From contig JBCCLH010000001.1 of the NCBI GenBank assembly GCA_039026955.1, positions 124,001-188,000 on the forward strand: a stretch of 64,000 bases of DNA, read 5' to 3'. The notes under the pieces were generated by a model. That model searched no databases and had not been told where the DNA came from. It was given only the letters and a program-made list of their open reading frames with translations. The translations under genes and the position numbers were made by a program. Shown in pieces: positions 27,227 through 36,848 of this stretch (positions are counted from its first letter, which is position 1; every line of letters starts with the position of its first letter). The stretch is from Kordia sp039026955 (GTDB taxonomy: Bacteria; Bacteroidota; Bacteroidia; Flavobacteriales; Flavobacteriaceae).

Positions 27227-29122
27227 TTACTTTTCAATGATAATACTTTTTTTGTAGGCTTTTATTAATTTCTTCACAAAACCATTCCACGCTTCAAAAT
27301 CTTCTTTTTCTATGCGCAAGGTGTTGATGTAAATGTTTTTGTGTTGAATGATGTTGCCTTCTTTTTGCTCGTAAAAGATATCAAAACCATACGCTTTTTC
27401 GTCATATTTGATCGGTTTTGGGACAGAAGTCACTTTGTAACCTTCAGGAATTTTGAACGTTGTGGTATATTCTTTTTGAAATTGATGATCGATTTTTTTA
27501 GCGTATTTGCGTGTCTCAATATCAATTTTTTGTTTGGATAAAGCGCGGTCAATGTTGAGGTTGAGAATGGTTTTTGAACCAATAGTTTTCGCGTAATTCT
27601 CAATCTGTAAATCAAAAGCAAGTGTCAAGGTTTCGTATTTCGATTCAATCGGCGACACTTGTATGTTTTGATATTTTGTTTTGTTATTTCCTAATGCTAA
27701 AGTTGTATTTAGAAATTCTTCTTCGGAATTGTCTTTTTTCTTGTACAGATAATCAGTCACGAAATCTACCTTTTCATAACCTGTCATGACGCGTTTTTCC
27801 GAAGCTTTGATGCTGCCATCTTCAAAAGTAATCGTCGTATTTATGGAAGTTTTACTTTTTTCAGCAGGTTGTACTGGCACCGTTTTCAACACAAATTTCT
27901 CCGGCGAAATTCCGATTAGGGCTTCTTTTGTCTGTGTAAACGAGCTTGGCATTCCGAAATTGACATAACTATCCGTTCCATCAATAAAAATAGTATCATT
28001 ATCAATCACAGTCGCTGTAATCATGTGATTGTCTACCATGGGCGTTGGCACTTCGTCATACAAATACGGACGATCACGTGTGCCAATCCACGTTCTGAAC
28101 GAAGGAATTCCCACACGATTTAACATCACATACAACAAATTCGCCATGTCTTTACAATCGCCATAACGGTTTTTACACACGCTTGCTGCTCCACGCGGAA
28201 TGAATCCGCCTAAACCATCTTCAAACGCTACGTAGGTAATATTTTCTTGTACCCAATTGTAAATCGCAGCCGCTTTTTCACGATCCGTTTTGTAGTTTTT
28301 GGCAATATCTTCTGCAATTTTATATACTTTTTTTAGATCGTTATCATCTACTTGTTTGGCGAGAGAAGCGTACCAATTGTACAAATCGTTGACATTATTT
28401 AAAATCGGGAAGGTTTCTCCGTTTTCGGTATAATTTTTTATGTGTAAAATAACATGCGGTAAGTGATACAAAGCTGCTTCTGCATTGTCTTCCATGCTAA
28501 ACTTTGCGACATTATTTGTGGTCCAAGTGTAAATATTGTTGTTCTTTGTTTCTTCTTTTTTGAAATCGATTTGAATATTTTCGGTGTGAAATTCTCTGTA
28601 GCCAATCTCCACATTCTTCGGAAACTCAATGCGTAAGACTGCCTTTTGTGTAGGTGCATACGTTCCAAAACGGAATAAGCCAAGAAAATGTGGTTCGCTT
28701 ATGACTTCTTTGTACCTTAAATCGGTAATCGCACCTTTGGTCACACCTGGAAACGTAAAGTTTTTCGTCTGCTGATCGCTGTAAAAAATACCATCATCAA
28801 ACTCGTGTTTGGTTTCTATATAATCGACTTCTAATTTTTTTCCAGAATTTGGCAGATAGGTAATCGCTTCAATATCTTCAATCTTTGTGAAACTATCGAA
28901 ATGCAGTACTTCATTGGCAAAATACAATTTATTGGCAGTTACGTATTCGGCTTTTTCATGAACGTTTTTGACGATGTTAAAATCACCTTTTTCTAAATTG
29001 ATTTTAATATTTTCAGTACGTTCTAGGAAACGGAAATCTTCAGAAGGATTTTTTTGCGCCAAGCTAAGATGCATCACAAAAAACAGCAGGAATACGGGGA
29101 ATTTCAAATAGGATATCGTCAT
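27227..29122 (-). CDS. DUF3857 and transglutaminase-like protein (active form)
   Basis: This 631-aa secreted protein has a signal peptide ending SLAQ, a DUF3857 domain (about 40-240) and a transglutaminase-like domain with a complete triad: Cys in NRYGDCKDMANLL (about residue 325), His in VDNHMITA and Asp in FIDGTDS. The C-terminal third is beta-rich (DUF2569/DUF3858-like in position, not firmly assigned). Such proteins may cut or cross-link peptides in the periplasm; the substrate is unknown. It is the first gene of a pair with the inactive-looking paralogue downstream. Confidence 0.85.
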   Translation of the reverse strand: MTISYLKFPVFLLFFVMHLSLAQKNPSEDFRFLERTENIKINLEKGDFNIVKNVHEKAEYVTANKLYFANEVLHFDSFTKIEDIEAITYLPNSGKKLEVDYIETKHEFDDGIFYSDQQTKNFTFPGVTKGAITDLRYKEVISEPHFLGLFRFGTYAPTQKAVLRIEFPKNVEIGYREFHTENIQIDFKKEETKNNNIYTWTTNNVAKFSMEDNAEAALYHLPHVILHIKNYTENGETFPILNNVNDLYNWYASLAKQVDDNDLKKVYKIAEDIAKNYKTDREKAAAIYNWVQENITYVAFEDGLGGFIPRGAASVCKNRYGDCKDMANLLYVMLNRVGIPSFRTWIGTRDRPYLYDEVPTPMVDNHMITATVIDNDTIFIDGTDSYVNFGMPSSFTQTKEALIGISPEKFVLKTVPVQPAEKSKTSINTTITFEDGSIKASEKRVMTGYEKVDFVTDYLYKKKDNSEEEFLNTTLALGNNKTKYQNIQVSPIESKYETLTLAFDLQIENYAKTIGSKTILNLNIDRALSKQKIDIETRKYAKKIDHQFQKEYTTTFKIPEGYKVTSVPKPIKYDEKAYGFDIFYEQKEGNIIQHKNIYINTLRIEKEDFEAWNGFVKKLIKAYKKSIIIEK

Positions 29123-29343
29123 AAATTACAATTTAAAATCAGATGTGGAGAAATTTACTTTACTACTAACAAATTTTTTATAGAAAATATTGCCTGCAAC
29201 AAGCAAACATGAACCACTAATTTACTAAAAACTACGCAAGAAATAGTTGATTTCTTATGGCGAATCTTTAATTTTATGGAACAATTAACAAAAATGATTC
29301 CAACTTTGGCAATCGTAATTTTTTTCCCGACTTTAGGGACGAT

Positions 29344-30915
29344 TTATTCATTGAGTGCACTTGTGAGCGCGCGCATGATATCTTCTTTTTTTATCGGCAT
29401 ATAATTGTCCACTTCCATGATCGTTTCCACAATACGATCCTTACTGATACTACCTTCTCTAATTTGGTTTTTTAGTTTTTTTGGAATTGAAAATGCAGTA
29501 AATTCAACAGGATTTTCAGATGTATCGTGTGGATCATGGTAGAAAAAATACAATTGTCCATCGTTCGGTTTGTCTTGTGAATTGATGATTTTTAAACTTT
29601 TTGAATCTATGCCACGAAAGATATGATATTCAATATCATTTTTGACCAAAACACATTGGTACGTATAAATATAATCTTTGTATTTCTCGCATTTTGGATC
29701 ATCAGGATCTAATACACTTTCTATGATAGTTTCTTCCACGCTTTCTTCAACTTCTTTGCTTTCTTCTCTTTCTTCGGTTTCCTGTTCATCCAAGGTATAT
29801 TCATATTCAGATAGAACGTTTTGTGTCGTTTTAGAGTCTTCAAGTATAGTAAACTTTACATTCTTACATGGTGATGAAAAAAAGTTCTTCATAGATACAA
29901 ATCGGTTACTGAGAAAAAGGTTTGCATTAAATTCCTCTTCCGTTATTTGTTTACAGCGTTCTTCACAGCCTTCAGCATTTGTATAATCGATTTTTAAAAC
30001 TAGCTTATACGATAGTTCGTCATACACTTCCCAAATGCCTGTTCTTTTTCCATTTTTATAAAAAGATTTCAAATAGGGATTCCCATCTTTAGTAAAAAAC
30101 CAATGTTCAATTCCATCTTGTAACTTCATGGTATTTATATATCTAGATTTATAATCTTTTCGAGTATCAAGTTCATAGGACTGTGGAATTCCATCATCAA
30201 ATACTATTTCGAGATTTTGCTCGCCGTATGCGTCATACTGTTTAAGCACTCCATCTAGTTTGCCATTTTTAATTGTATACGATCGATATACGTTACCTGT
30301 CACATAAAAATACTCTTCACAAAGCCCATCTTGACGACCATTGATAGCATTTCCCTTATACAAAAGACGACCGTCCATATGTTTTTCATACGTTCCATGC
30401 TCTTTTCCATTCTTGTAATGAAATTTTTCTTCCAATCTCCCTCTGTAATCATATTTTACCATTTCACCATTCATAACATTCATCACAAAAGTTCCCTGTA
30501 AAGCCAAACCTCCCGAAGGAAAATATTCACTAAAAAGACCATCGGCATAATCATTAGTATAAAAACCTTTCGCTTTTACATTTCCATTGGAAAAATAATA
30601 GGTAGCTTCACCGTGCTTTTTATGATCTTTATAATTCACCTCTTGTGCAAGTTTTCCATTTTCATGATACCACACACAAGTACCTTCATACTGCAGCGGT
30701 TCGGTTGATGTGGTAGAAAAACCTTTAAATTGTAGCTCGCCAGAAATATAAAAGTCTTGTATAACAAAAAGCTCTTTTTTCTTTTTGATCGTGCGGTAAT
30801 ACGCTGCATTTGCTGCATCTGTCTCGTTCCAGTCTTTATCAAAATATATTTTTGTTTGCGCAAAAGTGCTGACCGTAAAAAAGAATAGCAATGTAGAGAG
30901 TGTAAAATATTTCAT
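29344..30915 (-). CDS. secreted MORN-repeat (YwqK-like) protein
   Basis: This 523-aa protein has a signal peptide MKYFTLSTLLFFFTVSTFAQ. At least eight MORN_2-type repeats follow between about residues 80 and 300, with the pattern NGKxHGxxxxYxxNG (for example YHENGKLAQEV, YFSNGNVKAKGFY, HYKNGKEHGTYEK, FYKNGKRTGIWEVYDE). The last 200 residues contain an acidic stretch (TEEREESKEVEESVEE) and a separate domain of unknown kind. The repeats resemble those of proteins annotated as YwqK antitoxins, but a signal peptide and the large size make an antitoxin role unlikely. Confidence 0.75.
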   Translation of the reverse strand: MKYFTLSTLLFFFTVSTFAQTKIYFDKDWNETDAANAAYYRTIKKKKELFVIQDFYISGELQFKGFSTTSTEPLQYEGTCVWYHENGKLAQEVNYKDHKKHGEATYYFSNGNVKAKGFYTNDYADGLFSEYFPSGGLALQGTFVMNVMNGEMVKYDYRGRLEEKFHYKNGKEHGTYEKHMDGRLLYKGNAINGRQDGLCEEYFYVTGNVYRSYTIKNGKLDGVLKQYDAYGEQNLEIVFDDGIPQSYELDTRKDYKSRYINTMKLQDGIEHWFFTKDGNPYLKSFYKNGKRTGIWEVYDELSYKLVLKIDYTNAEGCEERCKQITEEEFNANLFLSNRFVSMKNFFSSPCKNVKFTILEDSKTTQNVLSEYEYTLDEQETEEREESKEVEESVEETIIESVLDPDDPKCEKYKDYIYTYQCVLVKNDIEYHIFRGIDSKSLKIINSQDKPNDGQLYFFYHDPHDTSENPVEFTAFSIPKKLKNQIREGSISKDRIVETIMEVDNYMPIKKEDIMRALTSALNE

Positions 30916-31004
30916 TAGTTGGAATCTATAATTTATGAGGAATGCATTAAAATTTCAATAAATATATCATATTTTAGTGAATGAATTTTGATACTTGATA
31001 ACGA

Positions 31005-32093
31005 ATGATTCCAACCTTTAAAAATATTCATCTAAAGTTCGAATTAGATGGAATTTATTTCGATAGAGAAGCACTAAAAGAAGTCGCATACAGTTTTGTA
31101 AAAGAAGGAAAACCGCATGAACAAACCATTGGAGATTTCCTAATCGATTGGCTCGATGAAAAAACCTATGTAGAAGTGTTGACTTCAGGTTCTACAGGAA
31201 CGCCAAAACCCATTCGTTTGGACAAACAAGCCATGATACATTCCGCTTTAGCTACAGGAGATTTTTTCGGTATCAGACCGGGAAATTCAGCTTTGCAATG
31301 TTTACCTTCTAATTTTATAGCAGGAAAAATGATGCTGGTACGAGCGATGATTTTAGGCTTGTCGTTAGATTTGGTAGCACCAACGTCAAATCCGTTAGCA
31401 AATCTTGAAAAACACTATGATTTCTGTGCGATGATTCCGTTGCAGGTTGAAAACTCATTGGAAAATTTAGCTAAAATCGACACATTAATTGTCGGTGGAG
31501 CGCCTGTTTCTTCCGCTTTACTTGAGAGTTTGCAAGACGTTTCTACCAAAGTTTTCGCTACGTATGGAATGACAGAAACGATCACACATATTGCGGCAAA
31601 ACTATTGAATCATCTATCAGAAGGAAAAAAAGCAAACTATCAAACCTTGCCAAATATTCACATTAGTACGGACGACAGAGATTGTCTAGTAGTTGATGCA
31701 CCGAGAATTTCAGCAGAAAAAATCGTCACCAATGATGTGGTAGAACTCATTTCTGAAACCGAATTTGTATGGTTGGGTCGTCATGACAATGTGATCAACA
31801 GCGGCGGCATCAAACTACATCCTGAACAACTAGAGGAGAAACTAAGCACCATCATCAATACACGTTTTTTTATGACTCCTACAGCAGATGCGCAACTAGG
31901 CGAAAAATTAATTCTGATTCTAGAAGATACTGCACAAAATATAGACACTTCAGCAATTTTAAAATCAATTACGGACTCCAAAAAATTCTCAAAATTCGAA
32001 ATTCCAAAAGCAATTTATATCGTAGAAAAATTTACAGAAACTGAAACAGGAAAAGTGCAACGTGCTCAGACGGTTGCAACTTTAAATTTGTAA
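31005..32093 (+). CDS. menE: o-succinylbenzoate-CoA ligase, short form
   Basis: This AMP-forming acyl-CoA synthetase (362 aa) activates o-succinylbenzoate to its CoA ester for MenB. The phosphate loop is TSGSTGTPKP (60-69). Later motifs are TYGMTETITH, WLGRHDNVINSGGIKLHPEQ (hinge and A8), and TETGKVQRA with the C-terminal catalytic Lys. It is much shorter than the E. coli enzyme (451 aa), which is normal for Flavobacteriia. It is the last menaquinone gene in the window, 12 kb from menC, and appears to be transcribed alone. Confidence 0.9.
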   Translation: MIPTFKNIHLKFELDGIYFDREALKEVAYSFVKEGKPHEQTIGDFLIDWLDEKTYVEVLTSGSTGTPKPIRLDKQAMIHSALATGDFFGIRPGNSALQCLPSNFIAGKMMLVRAMILGLSLDLVAPTSNPLANLEKHYDFCAMIPLQVENSLENLAKIDTLIVGGAPVSSALLESLQDVSTKVFATYGMTETITHIAAKLLNHLSEGKKANYQTLPNIHISTDDRDCLVVDAPRISAEKIVTNDVVELISETEFVWLGRHDNVINSGGIKLHPEQLEEKLSTIINTRFFMTPTADAQLGEKLILILEDTAQNIDTSAILKSITDSKKFSKFEIPKAIYIVEKFTETETGKVQRAQTVATLNL

Positions 32094-32127
32094 TATATCA
32101 GATTACTTTTGATAAAAAACGATAATT

Positions 32128-32230
32128 CGTCATTACGAGCGATAGCGCGGTAATCTGCTCAAATCAAAGCAGTATTTGTCTCCGAAAGAAACAGATTGCC
32201 ACAAGTTTTTCCAAAACTTTCGCAATGACG
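32128..32230. repeat. 103-bp hairpin element with CGTCATTRCGA ends, copy 1
   Basis: The ends CGTCATTACGAG and CTTTCGCAATGACG are inverted, and the inner blocks (GGTAATCTG / CAGATTGCCAC) also pair. Related elements lie at 58347-58450 and 61215-61311. It sits in the 293-base gap between menE and the VWA gene; nothing else is seen in that gap. Confidence 0.75.
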
Positions 32231-32386
32231 TTTCAATTCGTATAGGACATTTTCAAATTTTCAAATTGACACATTAAAAAACGCCTTCAACTTCCCACGT
32301 TCCCTAATCCAAAATAGCAGTTTACTCAATTCCAGTTTTTTGACATTACATTACAAAGTAACTTCGTGAAAACTTTAAAACAATAG

Positions 32387-34327
32387 ATGATGAAAAAATT
32401 GATAACACTCTGTCTGTTTTTGATGCTAAGTCAAGCATGGGCACAAACAATAGAAGTCAGCGGAAAAGTAACCGACACTGAAGGAATGCCACTTCCCGGA
32501 GCAACAGTCCAAGAAAAAGGAGTGGCAAAAGGCATTACTACGGACTTTGACGGAACGTACAAAATACAAACAAAACAAGGTGCTATATTGGTCTTTTCGT
32601 ATGTAGGTTTTGTTTCTAAAGAAGTAAAGGTTGGCAACACAAAAACAATCAATGTACAATTGGAACTAGGAGAACCTCTAGAAGCTGTCTCAATAGTCGC
32701 TCATGGAGGAACAGTCAATTCAACGAAAGTAGCTTCATCAGTCGCAACAGTTACTGTTGAAGATATAGAACGTAAACCCGTAAATTCATTAAACGAAGTG
32801 CTTCAAGGACAAGTAGCAGGAGTAAGAATAAATACTGGAAACGGACAAGCTAGTAAGATTATTATACGAGGTAGAGCTTCGTTGCAAGGAAATAGATCGT
32901 ATCACAATCCACAATACCGCACAGCCAACGAATCCTATAAAGAAATCAACGAAAATGTCTTTAAAAGAGCAATGTTGACGCCTTTATCCACATTTTCTAT
33001 TGATGTCGATAAAGCTTCCTACAGCAATGTACGACGCATGATTAACAACGGAATGAACATTCCAGCGGATGCTGTGAAAATTGAAGAAATGATCAATTAC
33101 TTTGAGTACAAATACGATCAGCCGAAAGACAATCATCCATTGGCAATCCATACTGAAGTTGGCGTAACACCTTGGAATAAAGATACCAAATTGTTGAAAA
33201 TTGCCTTAAAAGGAAAGGAAATTCCGTTAGAAAAAATTCCACCGTCAAATTTTACATTTTTAATTGATGTTTCTGGCTCGATGTCGTCTCATAATAAATT
33301 ACCATTGTTAAAATCAGCCTTTAAATTGATGGTTGATAAAATGCGAAACGAAGATAAAGTTTCGATTGTTGTATATGCTGGTGCAGCAGGATTGGTATTG
33401 CCTCCGACGTCGGGAGATGAAAAAGAAAAAATTATCAAAGCTTTAGACAATTTACAAGCAGGCGGATCAACCGCTGGTGGCGCGGGAATTGAATTGGCGT
33501 ACAACATTGCTACAGAAAACTTTATCAAAAACGGAAACAATCGTGTGATTCTTGCGACAGATGGCGATTTTAACGTGGGACAAACAAGCAGAAAATCTAT
33601 GGAAATACTCATTGAAGCGAAACGAGAAACAGGTGTGTATTTGTCAGTCTTAGGTTTTGGAATGGGCAATTATAAAGACGATCGTTTGGAATTATTGGCA
33701 GATAAAGGCAACGGAAATCACGCATATATTGATACCATGCAAGAAGCCTATAAAATCTTCGGAAAAGAATTTGGCGGAACTTTATATACGATTGCGAAAG
33801 ATGTAAAATTACAACTAGAGTTCAATCCGAATACGGTGAAAGGCTATCGGTTAATTGGCTATGAAAACAGATTACTGAATGATGAAGATTTTAAAGATGA
33901 TAAAAAAGATGCAGGTGAATTGGGCGCAGGACATACGGTAACAGCTTTGTATGAAATTATTCCTGTGGGCGTGAAAACGGAATATTTGAAAGCTGTGGAC
34001 GATTTAAAATATACCGTAACACGAGTAGACAATAAATCCTATACAGAAGAATTGCTCACGGTAAAAATTCGCTACAAAAAACCAAATGGCAAGAAAAGTA
34101 TTGAATTGAAAACCATTGTTGACAATAGGACAACGAGCAAAACTTCGGATGATTTTAACTTTACAGCAGCAGTAGCTTTGTTTGGAATGCAATTGCGTGA
34201 TTCCAAATATCACAACGATTCAAAATTAGAAGATGTAGTGGCGTTAGCAGAAACGGGCAGAGGAGAAGACACAAATGGATACAGAGCCGAATTTATACGT
34301 TTGGTAAAATCGACGTCTACTAAATAA
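32387..34327 (+). CDS. VWA protein with carboxypeptidase-regulatory and TonB-plug-like N-terminus
   Basis: This 646-aa secreted protein has a signal peptide (LFLMLSQAWAQ) and a CarboxypepD_reg-like domain (about 22-95, GKVTDTEGMPLPGATVQEKG). A short TonB-plug-like segment follows (about 105-170, RKPVNSLNEVLQGQVAGVRI...GQASKIIIRGRASL). It then has a YfbK-type von Willebrand A domain with MIDAS motif DVSGSMS near 294-300 and ATDGDFNVG, and a C-terminal YfbK domain. The plug has no barrel behind it, so it is not a receptor; it may dock to a SusC-like partner or be a relic of fusion. Metal-dependent protein binding is the likely function. Confidence 0.88.
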   Translation: MMKKLITLCLFLMLSQAWAQTIEVSGKVTDTEGMPLPGATVQEKGVAKGITTDFDGTYKIQTKQGAILVFSYVGFVSKEVKVGNTKTINVQLELGEPLEAVSIVAHGGTVNSTKVASSVATVTVEDIERKPVNSLNEVLQGQVAGVRINTGNGQASKIIIRGRASLQGNRSYHNPQYRTANESYKEINENVFKRAMLTPLSTFSIDVDKASYSNVRRMINNGMNIPADAVKIEEMINYFEYKYDQPKDNHPLAIHTEVGVTPWNKDTKLLKIALKGKEIPLEKIPPSNFTFLIDVSGSMSSHNKLPLLKSAFKLMVDKMRNEDKVSIVVYAGAAGLVLPPTSGDEKEKIIKALDNLQAGGSTAGGAGIELAYNIATENFIKNGNNRVILATDGDFNVGQTSRKSMEILIEAKRETGVYLSVLGFGMGNYKDDRLELLADKGNGNHAYIDTMQEAYKIFGKEFGGTLYTIAKDVKLQLEFNPNTVKGYRLIGYENRLLNDEDFKDDKKDAGELGAGHTVTALYEIIPVGVKTEYLKAVDDLKYTVTRVDNKSYTEELLTVKIRYKKPNGKKSIELKTIVDNRTTSKTSDDFNFTAAVALFGMQLRDSKYHNDSKLEDVVALAETGRGEDTNGYRAEFIRLVKSTSTK

Positions 34328-34441
34328 CGGTACGTCTTTACTCAATGACAGGAGGCGTTGCCTCAATACAGGTTTTTCAATTGCATAAAGGAACGTATTT
34401 TTAATATAGAATTAACAAAGGTTGGTTGTTTAGTTGTTTAT

Positions 34442-34485
34442 GAAAAACCTAGTAAAATTCTGATTTGCTAGGTTTTTCTTTTTCT
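34442..34485 (+). terminator. terminator after the VWA gene
   Basis: The perfect 11-bp stem GAAAAACCTAG / CTAGGTTTTTC has a 15-base loop and a T-rich tail. It lies 115 bases after the stop. Confidence 0.8.
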
Positions 34486-34600
34486 GTTAATAAAATCATA
34501 AAAATTATAGAGTATGGCATGGAGTTTGTTGCATAAAAAGCAGCGAATCTTTGCTTTCGAAACGAAATAAAGATTAGGTTATTTTAGGTTTTTTAGGGGG

Positions 34601-34637
34601 AAAAGGTCTGGTAATAAAGTTACTAGGCCTTTTCTTA
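34601..34637. terminator. second hairpin with T-rich flank
   Basis: AAAAGGTCTGGTAA pairs with TTACTAGGCCTTTT (14 bp, two G-T or mismatched positions) around a short loop. It could act in either direction in the 725-base gap between the VWA and carboxyltransferase genes. Confidence 0.5.
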
Positions 34638-34701
34638 TTTTGGGTAGTGAGGGATTAGGAATTAGTGATTAGGGATTAGTAAAAAGGCAATAGGAATTAG
34701 A

Positions 34702-34916
34702 AACCTAAGTTCGATTAATAAAATAATTTTTTGACTTAGAATCGCCTAATAAACAATAGATTGTCAGTTCGAGCATTATCGTAAATACCGAGCGAAGCTC
34801 ATGAGAACAGCTAAGAATTAATAATTTCAAAGTAATCTCGACTGCGCTCGACATGACATTAACGTAACTTGTTAAAAATCAGATTTATGAATTAAATTAT
34901 AAATCGGACTCAGGTT
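34702..34916. repeat. palindromic element, AACGTGAGTTCGATATA family (divergent copy)
   Basis: The ends AACCTAAGTTCGATT (34702-34716) and its near reverse complement (34902-34916) match at 13 of 15 positions. The middle carries the CAGTTCGAGC ... CTCGACTGCGCTCG blocks also seen in the copy at 55130-55330. The rest of the 34328-35052 gap holds two terminator-like hairpins and low-complexity AACAAATCAACA and GATTAGG phrases, with no gene. Confidence 0.55.
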
Positions 34917-35052
34917 AGAAATAACTTCAAAAAAGTCAAATTAACAAATTAACAAATAAACAAATCCACAAATAAACAAATCAACACAAAAACAAAAAGC
35001 AAAGCGCCCCAAAACCCAAAACCCAACACCTAAAAGGCAAAGCCGTTTCTAA

Positions 35053-36681
35053 CTACACCTGAATCACTCCCAAATTAAAAGGTTTTTCAATCGGAGCTTG
35101 ATTGGCAGCTTCAATTCCCATAGAAATCCAAGTACGTGTTTCTAATGGATTGATGATTGCATCGGTCCAAAGTCTCGCGGCTGCATAATATGGAGAAATT
35201 TGCTTATCGTAACGCGATTTGATTTTATTGAATAATTCGGTTTCTTTTTCTTTCGTGATTTCTTCTCCTTGTTTCTTCAAAGAAGCGGTTTCTATCTGTA
35301 GTAAAACTTTTGCTGCTGAGTTTCCACTCATCACCGCCAATTCAGCACTTGGCCATGCAGCGATCAATCGTGGATCGTAGGCTTTTCCACACATGGCGTA
35401 ATTTCCTGCTCCGTATGAGTTTCCGACTACAATTGTAAACTTAGGAACCACACTATTGCTCACTGCGTTTACCATTTTTGCGCCATCTTTAATAATACCG
35501 CCATGTTCCGATTTGCTTCCGACCATAAATCCGGTCACATCTTGTAAAAACACCAACGGAATCTTCTTCTGATTGCAATTGGCAATAAATCGAGTAGCTT
35601 TATCTGCCGAATCTGAATAAATAACACCGCCAAACTGCATTTCCCCTTTCTTATTCTTCACCAACTTACGTTGATTCGCCACAATTCCAACTGCCCAACC
35701 GTCAATTCGCGCATACGCAGTAATAATACTTTGTCCGTAGCCTTCTTTATATTCATCAAACTCAGAATTATCCACCAAACGCTTGATGATTTCCTTCATA
35801 TCATATTGTTCATGACGTGCTTTTGGAAGAATTCCGAAAATATCATCTGGATTTTCTTTGGGTTTTGCAGATGCAACACGGTTATAACCAGTCGGCGTAT
35901 AATCGCCGATCTTGCTGACAATATTTTGAATCGTTGTTAAAGCATCTTTATCATCTTTCGATTTATAATCGGTCACACCCGAAATTTCACAATGCGTCGT
36001 TGCGCCACCGAGGGTTTCATTATCAATACTTTCACCAATTGCCGCTTTTACCAAGTAACTTCCCGCAAGGAAAATACTTCCTGTTTTATCAACGATTAAA
36101 GCTTCATCACTCATAATTGGTAAATACGCACCGCCAGCAACACAACTTCCCATTACGGCAGCAATCTGAGTGATTCCCATACTACTCATCACGGCGTTAT
36201 TTCTAAAAATACGTCCAAAATGTTCTTTGTCTGGAAAAATTTCGTCTTGCATCGGTAAGTACACACCAGCACTATCTACCAAATAAATAATTGGCAATCT
36301 ATTTTCAATAGAAATTTCTTGTGCGCGTAAATTTTTCTTTGCAGTAATTGGAAACCAAGCTCCTGCTTTTACTGTAGCATCATTGGCTACCACAATGCAT
36401 TGCTTTCCTTTCACATAACCAATCTTCACAACCACACCGCCAGAAGGACAGCCTCCATGTTCTTGATACATTTCGTCTCCTGCAAAAGCGCCGATCTCAA
36501 TAGAAGGTTTCTTAGCATCCAGCAAAAAATCGATACGCTCACGCGCCGTCATTTTTCCTTTACTGTGATGTTTTTCAATACGTTTTTGTCCACCACCTAA
36601 GGCAACTTTGGCTAGGCGTTGACGTAATTCTGATGCTAAAAGTCTGTTGTGATCTTCGTTTTTGTTGAAGTTAATGTCCAT
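35053..36681 (-). CDS. acyl-CoA carboxylase carboxyltransferase (methylcrotonyl-CoA carboxylase beta-like)
   Basis: This 542-aa biotin-dependent carboxyltransferase moves CO2 from carboxybiotin to an acyl-CoA. N-half: KGKMTARERIDFLLD, FGRIFRNNAVMSSMGITQIA and MGSCVAGGAYLPIMSDE. C-half: LVFLQDVTGFMVGSKSEHGG, VVGNSYGAGNYAMCGKAYDPR and AWPSAELAVM. The MGSC-AGGAYLP and SGVTDY segments are closer to methylcrotonyl-CoA carboxylase (leucine breakdown) than to propionyl-CoA carboxylase. The biotin carboxylase and biotin carrier are not in the window, so the exact substrate is inferred. Confidence 0.85.
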   Translation of the reverse strand: MDINFNKNEDHNRLLASELRQRLAKVALGGGQKRIEKHHSKGKMTARERIDFLLDAKKPSIEIGAFAGDEMYQEHGGCPSGGVVVKIGYVKGKQCIVVANDATVKAGAWFPITAKKNLRAQEISIENRLPIIYLVDSAGVYLPMQDEIFPDKEHFGRIFRNNAVMSSMGITQIAAVMGSCVAGGAYLPIMSDEALIVDKTGSIFLAGSYLVKAAIGESIDNETLGGATTHCEISGVTDYKSKDDKDALTTIQNIVSKIGDYTPTGYNRVASAKPKENPDDIFGILPKARHEQYDMKEIIKRLVDNSEFDEYKEGYGQSIITAYARIDGWAVGIVANQRKLVKNKKGEMQFGGVIYSDSADKATRFIANCNQKKIPLVFLQDVTGFMVGSKSEHGGIIKDGAKMVNAVSNSVVPKFTIVVGNSYGAGNYAMCGKAYDPRLIAAWPSAELAVMSGNSAAKVLLQIETASLKKQGEEITKEKETELFNKIKSRYDKQISPYYAAARLWTDAIINPLETRTWISMGIEAANQAPIEKPFNLGVIQV

Positions 36682-36784
36682 GGTTATCTAATTTTCGACC
36701 GTAAAAATACGAAACTAATATCGCTATTGAAAACGACAAAGTTTGAAAGTTTTCTTAAAAAAAGTTAAATAATTTACATGGAAA

Positions 36785-36802
36785 TATTTTCCTTGGAAAA
36801 TA
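36785..36802. promoter_or_regulatory. 18-bp palindromic operator 1 (TATTTTCC-TT-GGAAAATA)
   Basis: The 8-base arms are perfect and identical to those at 38749-38766; only the two centre bases differ. The site covers the TTG (-33) element of the promoter in front of the DoxX gene. A further overlapping half-site pair (GGAAATATTTTCC, 36780-36792) abuts it. Placement over the -33 element fits a repressor, and the MarR protein encoded in the same operon is the obvious candidate. Confidence 0.75.
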
Positions 36803-36823
36803 AAAATATATTTTCTATCTTTG
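36793..36823 (+). promoter_or_regulatory. flavobacterial promoter of the DoxX-pirin operon
   Basis: TTG (36793-36795) is followed after 20 bases by TATCTTTG (36816-36823), a full match to the Bacteroidota TTG / TAnnTTTG arrangement, 25 bases before the DoxX start codon. Confidence 0.75.
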
Positions 36824-36848
36824 TACAGATCTTAAAAAAACAACTAAC

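Noticed and set aside
29344..30915. YwqK-type antitoxin of a toxin-antitoxin pair
   Set aside because: It has a signal peptide and is far too long, and no toxin gene is adjacent; only the MORN repeats are shared.
33289..33669. 126-aa Pro-rich antisense frame inside the VWA gene
   Set aside because: It lies opposite a well-supported conserved domain, and its composition is that of a shadow frame.
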